From Tenebrio molitor (taxonomy: Eukaryota > Arthropoda > Insecta > Coleoptera > Tenebrionidae): a DNA stretch of 64,000 nucleotides. The stretch is taken from NCBI RefSeq assembly GCF_963966145.1, contig NC_091046.1, forward strand, positions 19,716,001 through 19,780,000. Direction: 5' to 3'. Positions 56,713-64,000 of this stretch are shown here, one piece after another; position 1 is the first letter of the stretch; the number at the start of each line of letters is the position of its first letter. A program made the translations under genes and the position numbers. Under the pieces are notes generated by a model, which was given only the letters and a program-made list of their open reading frames with translations, made no database searches and had not been told where the DNA came from.

Positions 56713-57244
56713 ATAATCAACAATCTGGGTAGTCAAGTCCGGTAATCAAGTATTCTCGAGGACCTGCGGTTAATGCAGATACTTATAATCTATTCATTTT
56801 GATTGTGACCACTCCTAAGTAACTTTTCAGTTGCTAGGTTATCGATAGGGAATTTTAGATAACACTAAATCCAGTCGCAGTTGGCAACTCTCGGAGGCGC
56901 CATTTTGACAGAAACGTCACGCTCACAGAAGACACAACGGAGAACGACTTGCGCAAACGTTTTTCGACGTACACTCTGCGCATATCTATAAAAATGAGTT
57001 TTGGTACAAAATTTTAGAATTCAAAAAGAAAATGCCACGTCGACACGTCGTCTTCTCAAAGTTGGGACCAAACGGTTAATATTGACTTGTTTCGAGACAT
57101 TTATTGAAGCCAACGGGAAAACAACTCACAAAGACGAACATCACCAATAAAGTTAACTTTATTTGTGCTTTTTTGTTGAGTTAGGGCTAACTTTTATCCG
57201 TTGTCAAAGTGACAAAATCACAGCGCCTTATGAGATTTCTTATA

Positions 57245-57838
57245 CAGTGCATTTTTTTTAACTGTTGCCATAGGGAATTGCATGGTAAAATTTATACCCC
57301 CTGTTAACTTTTGTTCTGATGAAAATATTCAAACCATTTTTGGAACAAAGTTGGAAGATTTTTTAAACTATCGGATAGATTACAATTCAATATCCTAAAC
57401 TGTCGAAAAAGTTGTGAAAAAATATTTTAAAGCGCGCCGGAATAATAGCACGTCGAGCGGCCGCCAGAATAGCGTCCCTGTCGGCTCAACCAGCATCTGA
57501 CCAAATTCCATTGCAGTGCGACATTCACATTTACAAAATAGTCGAAGAAAAACATTTTGAACAATTCCTTTGATAATTTCTGTTAATTTTTGAATTATTT
57601 GTGCGTTAAAGTTTTTACGTTTTGGTTTTTTTTTATAAAGAAATTTAATCATAGCTACGAGAAGATCTCGCTATTTATTTTTTAAATGAAACTGACAAAA
57701 ATCAAAAGTGGGGATAGGCAGTTGCTGGTTGAGCCGACAAGGGCGCTATTCTGGCGGCCGCTCGACGTACTATTATTCCGGCGTGGTACAAATATTCTTT
57801 TCACAACTTTTTCGACAGTTTAGGATATTGAATTGTAA
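57245..57838 (+). mobile_element. Internally deleted relative of the family D element
   Basis: It starts CAGTGCATTTTTTTTAAC then GTTGCCATAGGGAATTGCAT and follows the D terminal repeat through GCGCGCCGGAATAATAGCAC. The inverse repeat begins at about 57690 and stops at 57838, about 150 bp short. The transposase end VEEKHFEQFL with a TGA is at about 57540-57576 on the plus strand. The centre of the element is gone. Confidence 0.8.
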
Positions 57839-57849
57839 TTGTAATCTAA

Positions 57850-58037
57850 CTTTTTTTGACAAGGCTCCATTTATATGATAACAGAAAATGTTGGCCCTTA
57901 CCAATAGGGGATTTACATGTTGATGGATGATTTATTCCAAATTTTAAATCAATTTGTAACGCTTTTTCGTAAAAAGATCAAATCGAGAAAACGTTTTATT
58001 TAACAAGCTCTGCTATTTAGTTTTTTAGACACACCTG
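57850..58037 (-). mobile_element. Partial copy of family E
   Basis: CAAATTTTAAATCAATTTGT is absent in this exact form elsewhere. The block ATTCCAAATTTTAAATCAAT, then CACACCTG at its edge, is the inverse of the left end of the element at 37992-41062 (ACAGGTGTATCT and TTTTAAAATTTGGAATAAAT). It also carries GTTGGCCCTTACC, which matches the right flank of the D insertion (GGTAAGGGCGAAC, inverse) at 40795-40810. The empty E text is therefore visible here. Confidence 0.65.
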
Positions 58038-58049
58038 TATACTCAGTAT

Positions 58050-59030
58050 AATATATTTGTAATATTTTGAAATGTTAATAATATTGGTAAGCTAACATAA
58101 TATGGATTGATTAAAACATTTACATTATTTCTAACAAAAATTTATAATTGGAGATATTACAAAACTTTTTAATGTCAACATGAACTAGTTATTTCATCTG
58201 TATGCCTAATTTAGATCTCTTGTTCATAGTACGGTAGCATCTATTATTAACTTTTACAACAAGACATTTATCAAAAAATCAATTCATTAACGTCGGTCTG
58301 TTTAATTATCTCACTTGATAAAGATCTATTACTGTTAAGATGGACAATGAAAAATTAACCTCATACCTGTTACTTCAACAAACCACTTGTAGTTAAATAT
58401 AGAATTGAAACACTATAAATAAATTAGACAGTTCATTTCACATTTACACTCCAATTAACTACATTATTATTCAGTTCGATAGTAAAGATGTATCTATCCT
58501 TAAACAAAAAGATCATCAATCAGAATTCATTAACTACATTAAAACACCTTAATCTTAGAGGCAGAAAACGTAGTATAGAAAACTTTGTGAATACGAAAGG
58601 ATTTTCGAAATCTATTTTAATTACATATATCTGTTGTCTTTATTCTTTATTATTTTGGAGAGGAATAACAGAGAACATATGTTTTAATTTGGGGTAGTAA
58701 TTAACATCTATGTATACGCAAGAGACAAGAACTATTTTCAGAGCAAGATGTTGCTAGTCGATTGTTATCCAGAAAAGCTTTTTAAAGCAAAGGATAATTA
58801 TTTTCTAACAAAAAATAAACAGTAAGTTGCATTGTCTAGATATAAAAACGTAGATCAGTGTAACGGTTAATCAAATTGTTGGATAATTTTTATTTAATTA
58901 TGTAGTTGTTTTGTAGTGATTATTATGCATACGGCCCATATTTGTGATTCACACATACAAGCTTCATCGACAATAAATTACCGACCACTGAGAAATAACT
59001 AAGATTGTAATTTTCACAAAATAATTCTTA
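58050..59030. other. AT-rich stretch without recognisable gene
   Basis: The frame 58488-58697 (69 codons) is rich in K/N/L and has no motif I recognise. Nothing else is supported. Confidence 0.45.
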
Positions 59031-59034
59031 TTTT

Positions 59035-60810
59035 AAGGGAATATAAAATATTATTGTTGGCGTAATTCAATGTGCCACAAGCCTCATAACATGAGTGATA
59101 GGTGGCGTTACCGGCGGTAGTGGAAATCTGTCTCCTATACATGGATTTATTAGTACTGGATACGGCAGTACCCTATAAACGTAGGTCGACTTTGAAAAAA
59201 CATATCACAGACTTCGGTACCTTCCCCCATTTCATTCTAACCTGTATTAAAATATGTTTCTCTCTGTTATTACAATACGTATGTCGTTATGATGTTTCGC
59301 AAATGTCAATTTTGAAGTTTGAAATTAATTCAAAAGTCTGAACCTGTGGTCTGAACTGTCATAAAACTTCCTGAATTCGTAAAATAGAATAATTGCAATA
59401 ATGAAAACCTGCAGAATTTGTTCTACTCCTTATAGTTCTTCAAGACAAGACTTATCTTTTCACTGGTATGTACCTAAAATAGACGATTCTTTACAAATAC
59501 CGAAGACCTGGGTGAAAAAATGATTTCAGTTTTCCAAAAGAAACCTTCTTAAGAAACAAATGGATATAAGTGTGGAAGAGACAATCAAAGTTGCAAAACA
59601 TGCGGTTATTTGTTCAAAACATTTTCGGAATTCTGAATAGGATGAATGTAAAAAACCATGCAAAATTTTAAAAAGGGTTTGTATAGGTATCTTCACAATA
59701 CCTGAATTTTCCTACCACACCTAATGCCCCCTTTAATCTCAATATCGCAGAAGAACATTGTAGTGGCAACAAAGGTAGAGCGTATAAAACTTAAATATTT
59801 AATTTCTCTTTCATAACTTACTTACCTATTTTTAAAAATTGTTAGAAAATAAAACTACGGCTATTCAATCAGTAGATTCGAGATATAATGCAGATGTAAC
59901 AGTAGAGCATTTTAGTAGCCCTCGAAAAGCAAAACGACATGTAAATATGATCCAACATGTTGACGAGCAAAGGGAAATACACTACGAATGTAAGAAAACT
60001 GCGAAAGCTCTAAACAAAAACAAGATAAGAAGTAAACTTAACAAGGTTGTATTATTTAATAACGAATAAATATAAGAATCTGTTACGACTAATATTTATT
60101 TTGGTGTTTTTTTGTAAGTTTCATGGATACTTGTGAGTTTGAATTTACGTACAAATTAAAGTTAAGTGGTTCACAAAAATATAGGTAGTTGTTGAAGGCA
60201 GACAACTCTCTTCACCTTTGTAGTCCAAACCTGGATTTCCTTTTGTGAAATCTTTACCAACAGCATTGTCAGTGTTTCACATTAGAGTGAAAAATACCTG
60301 GCTTTAGACGAATTAGTCATTCTTAATATGTTCAAGTTCTAAAACAATAATACTTGATAGAGTTAACGGTTCAAATACTCTCGAACTATGCAAACTTCGG
60401 AGAAACAGATTAGAAAAAAGATGACACGAATGACAGGAGAGTAATAAATAATTGATAGATTGAGAATTTAAACCAATCAGAGTCGGGGGACTCGCTAAAG
60501 GATAGTGCTAATACCCAGATAATGCGTTGAGAGCGACAGAAATAGATGGTACGTCTTGTTCAACTATAATGGCTGTAGGCCGTATCCAGTACTAATAAAT
60601 CCATGCTCCTATAGTATATTTTTTCTATCCACTAACCAATAGGTAGGTCGAATTTCGTTGCAGGATTTCGTAAATGGCGCGCGCAACCTCCTACCAGGAA
60701 AAAATATACTTACTTTAGTTTGTCTAACGTTGCGAGGCTGGCGGCACATCCAAAATTTGTGTGGGTTTTCAACGGCAACTGCGATGGGACAATCATTTAT
60801 AATGATCCCG
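59035..60810 (+). mobile_element. Element carrying a THAP-type gene (family G, long form)
   Basis: The left part (about 59057-59135: GTTGGCGTAATTCAATGTGC, GGCGGTAGTGGAAATCTG) and right part (60705-60810: TAGTTTGTCTAACGTTGCGA, TGGGACAATCATTTATAATG, ATCCCG) together make up the 234-bp element at 31531, in the opposite order and orientation as expected. About 1.57 kb sits between them, with a THAP-domain gene on the plus strand. The outer 40 bp of the left end is deleted or degraded. So this is a decayed copy of a parent element from which 31531-31764 arose by internal deletion. Confidence 0.6.
59401..60069 (+). pseudogene. THAP-domain transposon gene, broken, with short intron
   Basis: The THAP domain is a zinc-binding DNA-recognition module used by P-type and some other transposases and by host proteins. 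Here it reads MKTCRICSTPYSSSRQDLSF then HWYVPKIDD, PKTWVKK, AVICSKHFRNSE and ILKRVCIGIF. The C-x2-C pair, the W, the C-x2-H-F and a hydrophobic IF end fit. Two in-frame stops occur (at 59521 and 59638). A frameshift follows, and then HCSGNK is interrupted by a 71-bp intron (GTAGAG at 59775 to TTGTTAG at 59845) whose phase joins the next exon without a break. The second exon reads TAIQSVDSRYNADVTVEH and SSPRKAKRHVNMI then a basic K/N-rich tail to 60069. The S-P-R-K-A-K-R-H piece often follows THAP domains. No catalytic region is present. Confidence 0.65.
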
Positions 60811-60949
60811 TATGACGAAACGCAAGCAAAAAATTCTAGTACCAATTTACTTTTTTTTCTCTATTTCCTTTCACTCCTTATGGAGTATTGGGCGCTTTCG
60901 CGTTTCTTGGTCAATGATTTAGTGTGATTAGGTGGCTAGCCCAACGCAC

Positions 60950-61485
60950 CTTGTATCCCTATATTAGTTAGTCTTTCCATTCTTCTCTATTCTTCGCTAT
61001 CGTCTTTATGTTCGTCCAGCTCAAGCCAATTGCCTTGTGTTCTCTTGTGACGCTTCTTGTCCAGCTGTTGAGGGGTTTGCTTTTTCCTACTGGTTGACAT
61101 TCTAGTACTTGTTTTACAATGTTTTCATTTCTCTTCCTTAATGTATGTCCAATCCAATTCCATTTGCTTTTTTTTTACTGTGGTTTCTATTGGTTCTTGC
61201 TTCGTTTTATTCCACAATTCGGTGTTACTTATTTCGTCTGGCCACTGTACTTTTAGAATATTCTACTTCTACTTTCCAGGTTTCAGCAATATGCTGTAAA
61301 TTGTACAGTTAAACATTTTGACTTTGTGTCTGCTGAGATTACATATTTTGTTCTTCATATGCCTCCCAGTTGGATTGAACGCCTGTTGTGTCTTACTTAT
61401 CCTTGTTAACATATCTGTCTTGCTTCTCCCATTCCTTTCCAGTACTGATCCTAAATAATTCACTCTTTAGATCTCTTCGACTCCT
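60950..61485 (-). pseudogene. RTE-like LINE, C-terminal piece
   Basis: The minus-strand frame VEEI, then NYLGSVLERNGRSKTDMLTR and IYSILL corresponds to the FxYLGSxI...RI segment after the polymerase domain of insect RTE-type elements. Further to lower coordinates the frames show W-x-G-H-x-L-R-K-like and LTNIGIQGALG pieces, close to the usual end of these proteins. Stops and shifts are frequent. It continues the piece at 62643-64000, from which an insertion separates it. Confidence 0.65.
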
Positions 61486-62655
61486 GAACTGTCAAAATTA
61501 AATTTTAAATAAAATGCTTGTTTTGACTGTACTTGGGTATAAAAAATTAGAGTGTACCCACGTCAAAATCTAGTTACAAAATATATTTAGGTTATGTTTT
61601 CCTTTTTAATCATTGAACTAAAAATGTTTTGAACACTTGAATCAAAATGCAGCAACTAAAAGAACCGGAGCAATTTAATCAAGTTTATAAAAAACACAAA
61701 GAAAAACAGACAAACTGAAAACAGGTAAAAACTAAACAATAACCAAAATTGAAAATCGCTTCCCATACAGTTGGCTTCAAAAAAAAACGGGAAATGAAAT
61801 TTGACCTAATGTGAATTGGAAATTTAATTTGTCAATTTATGTCAATTTGTGTCTGTGTGACAGTAGTACAGGGTTATTCTAAATGATTGTAGTCGAAGTA
61901 GGCGTGAAAACTGAATGTAAAATTTATGGTTGCCGCTCCACGTAAAAAAATCATCAAAATTATGTCTTAAATTGGGTGCAAAACAACTCAATATTTTTAA
62001 AATTGATTGTAGAACAACTCAATATTTCTTGATTCAATCGTTAATTTAACAAAAATAAATAAAATCCTCATCCCCGCACTTTTCACCTAAAAAATGACAG
62101 TGACAGCGACACAACTCACATGAAAGCGGCAAAAACGTAATAACATGGGCATGGCCTACTTCGACTACAATCATTTAGAATAACCCTGTATTTCTGACAC
62201 ATAAGTGCAATTTTTTAACCTAAATTCTAAAAGGCCGTTTCAAACTATAAAAATTTAATAAAATCTGACAGAACTTTTTCTGACAGCATTGGGTGAAACA
62301 TCTCTAATACCCATATAGTTAACCAATCAGCTTAATTAGGTTTTCATTTTCACAATGCAAGATACTGTTTCTCCACAGTTGGATTAAAATCAGAAACGTT
62401 TTTTTGTTGAAGGTATGCCTTTATAATATAACAATTTGTATGACTCTCTTCTCTCGCGCCACCATAGTTCATTTTGAATTTTCCATTTTGACCTTTTTAC
62501 AAAATATACTTAAATAATTTTGCAATTTATTTGACAATGTCAATTTAAACAAATGATTAGATTGAAAAATCAAAAAATCATAGATACCGACCGGGCAATA
62601 TGAAAATTACTAGTGATTTAACCAACCTAACAACTCCAATTTTCATTTTGACAGT
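61486..62655. mobile_element. Insertion splitting the RTE-like LINE
   Basis: The edges ACTGTCAAAATTAAATTTT and the inverse of ACTGTCAAAATGAAAATTG are inverted copies. The LINE text is continuous in sense on both sides (TSG / SGVEEI). No transposase was recognised. It contains the 320-bp element at 61869 and the single element end at 61768. A target duplication could not be settled. Confidence 0.55.
61869..62188. mobile_element. 320-bp inverted-repeat element (family G-related)
   Basis: The ends CAGGGTTATTCTAAATGATT and GTAGTCGAAGTAGGC are exact inverted copies for 35 bp. TA flanks both. The sub-terminal TCGAAGTAGGCGT is shared with family A (157-329), and the outer CAGGGTTATT with family G (31531). 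No coding frame is present. Confidence 0.9.
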
Positions 62656-64000
62656 CCAGATGTTTTTTGAATAGACTTTATCTTGATTTGACTTATTTGT
62701 TCGTTGCTATTTCTGAATATCTTAATTTTCTTGACGTCGATTCTCAACCCTATTTTTTTGTGATTCTGCCGCCAGTTTTTGTATTTCCTCTGCATATTAT
62801 GATTTTCTTTTTCGGTTTGTAAGCACACATCGTCAACAAACTCGTTATCTTTCAATTTGTTCTGCAATTCCCATGTTAATCCAGTTCTTTCGTCTGTTAC
62901 CTTTTTCATTATCGAATCTATTATGATAAGCAACAGCGTGGGTGACATGACGCAACCTTGGTTTACTCCACTTCCTATGTTTATCGGGTCTGTGTACAGG
63001 TAGCACAACGTAGCTTGAGATGCGCAGATAGACAGTTTACAGTGGGTCTCTCCCCACTACTTCCCACAATTTTACTGCGCATCCATTTCCCAAGTATCAA
63101 GCTACATTTTGTAACTTGTAATTTTGGCCATGCTCTATTCTCACTTCGTAATCGTTGTATAGTTTTACCATGCATATCATTTTGATTGGTATTCCATATA
63201 ATCTTCAAATTCGCCACATTTGCTCTCTATTAACGTTGTCTAAGGCCTTTCCGAAGTCAATGAATCCATTGCCATTCTTTGGCCTGTTCCAGAATTATTC
63301 TCAAGGTGCATATGTAGTCTATTGTGGTGCATCTTGCTTGGAATCCTGCTTGAATTTTCCTCACCTTTTTACTTATCTCTGATTTGATTCTCTCTATCTC
63401 TATCCTTGTTATTAATTCTTAGACTGTGGGTAGTAATGTTATTGCTCTCCAGTTGTCGCACTTGGTGAGAACACCTTTTTTTAGGTATTTTTATTATTTC
63501 TCCCTCCTTCCATTCGTTCGGTATTTCTTCCTTTTCCCACATCATATTGAATAGTCGCTGTAAGAGTTCTACTGTTTGTTCGGTGTCCGCTTTTAGTAAT
63601 TCTGCTGGTACATTAGCTCGTCTTGGTGATGATGATGCCCTCCCATCCTTCATTTGCTTCAGTGCCGCTCTAATTTCGTCTTTACTAATTTTTTCAGTAT
63701 CTTCGTTAAAATCTCATTCAAAAATGTCATTGTCGTCTTCGACCCCCTTTCCTGTTGTGTATAAATCTCTTCAAAGAATTCTTTTCATCTATTTGATATT
63801 TCTTTAACTGGTTTAAATTTGTTTCCTTGTTTGTCTCTCACTTCTCCATTTCTTATGTAGTTGCTTCTTTACAGGCGCATATTATGGCGTACTGTGTTTT
63901 TAGTTTGTTTTCCCTTGCTGCTGTCTCGGATATTTTTAATTTTCCTTTTATATTTATAATTTTTTTTGTCTCTTCTAGCTTGTTGCAATGCTTCTATATC
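62643..64000 (-). pseudogene. RTE-like LINE, polymerase part, running off the window
   Basis: Going along the minus strand: PAELLKADTEQTVELLQRLF, WEKEEIPNEWKEGEIIKIPK (about 63660-63480, start of the polymerase); a broken middle; then VNQGCVMSPTLLLIIIDSIM (the PQG motif region), KDNEFVDDVCL (the FADD catalytic pair, with V in place of A), and LRIDVKKIKIF before the insert at 62655. The gene has several frameshifts. The first part of the protein lies beyond 64000. Confidence 0.85.

Noticed and set aside
1..64000. CRISPR arrays, bacterial operons, ribosome binding sites
   Set aside because: No regularly spaced repeats with unique spacers and no dense coding; the content is clearly eukaryotic.

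Overview
This looks like a stretch of AT-rich insect nuclear DNA, possibly beetle, though the order cannot be fixed from the sequence. The reasons are the absence of any dense operon-like coding, the many short inverted-repeat elements flanked by TA, Tc1/mariner-type transposase remnants with arthropod-style motifs, several non-LTR retrotransposon pieces with A/T-rich microsatellite tails, and short introns with GT/AG borders. No complete host gene is visible. Two short segments look like minus-strand exons (12085-12178 and 48425-48497), so the window may be intronic or intergenic around a host gene. Both are tentative.

Layout. 0-9.7 kb holds short inverted-repeat elements (157, 5457, 5929), a mariner-type element of 1.2 kb (4241-5450) with a broken transposase, and a second transposase remnant on the minus strand (8930-9260). 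9.7-14.5 kb is AT-rich with fold-back palindromes, the candidate exon at 12.1 kb and two small inverted-repeat elements whose 3-bp flanking duplications are visible. 14.8-17.9 kb is a mosaic of element ends, a LINE ORF1-like coiled-coil scrap, a 559-bp inverted-repeat element and a 1.3-kb mariner with a readable but broken transposase. 18.1-19.2 kb is a P-like element with 44-bp terminal repeats and a perfect 8-bp target duplication. 21-28 kb holds tandem repeats, a tRNA-like SINE candidate, an inverted mariner copy and an LTR-like repeat containing a LINE scrap. 28-36 kb holds more inverted-repeat elements, a LINE C-terminus, a second copy of the LTR-like repeat, and a mariner element sitting inside another inverted-repeat element.

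37.2-41.6 kb is a nested stack: an outer TA-flanked element contains a second element, which contains a third with terminal repeats of roughly 300 bp, which itself contains a minus-strand LINE and another insertion. 42.5-43.2 kb is an inverted-repeat element starting AAAGGGCCCC. 43.2-53.2 kb is mostly gene-poor AT-rich DNA with scattered short elements. 53.2-56.7 kb is the best coding stretch, a non-LTR retrotransposon with an ORF1 tail plus endonuclease and reverse transcriptase, broken by two frameshifts and by one cleanly inserted 233-bp element. 57.2-58.0 kb holds smaller relatives of the 38-41 kb elements. 59.0-60.8 kb is an element carrying a broken THAP-domain gene with a short intron; its ends match a 234-bp element at 31.5 kb, which looks like its internal-deletion derivative. 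60.95-64.0 kb is a decayed RTE-like LINE on the minus strand, split by another insertion and running off the window.

Functionally nothing here works as a pathway. The window is a record of repeated transposon insertion, decay and internal deletion. The most notable items are the P-like element, the THAP element with its short derivative, the nested stack, and a set of fold-back palindromes that share a CTCG/CGAG centre but have unrelated arms.
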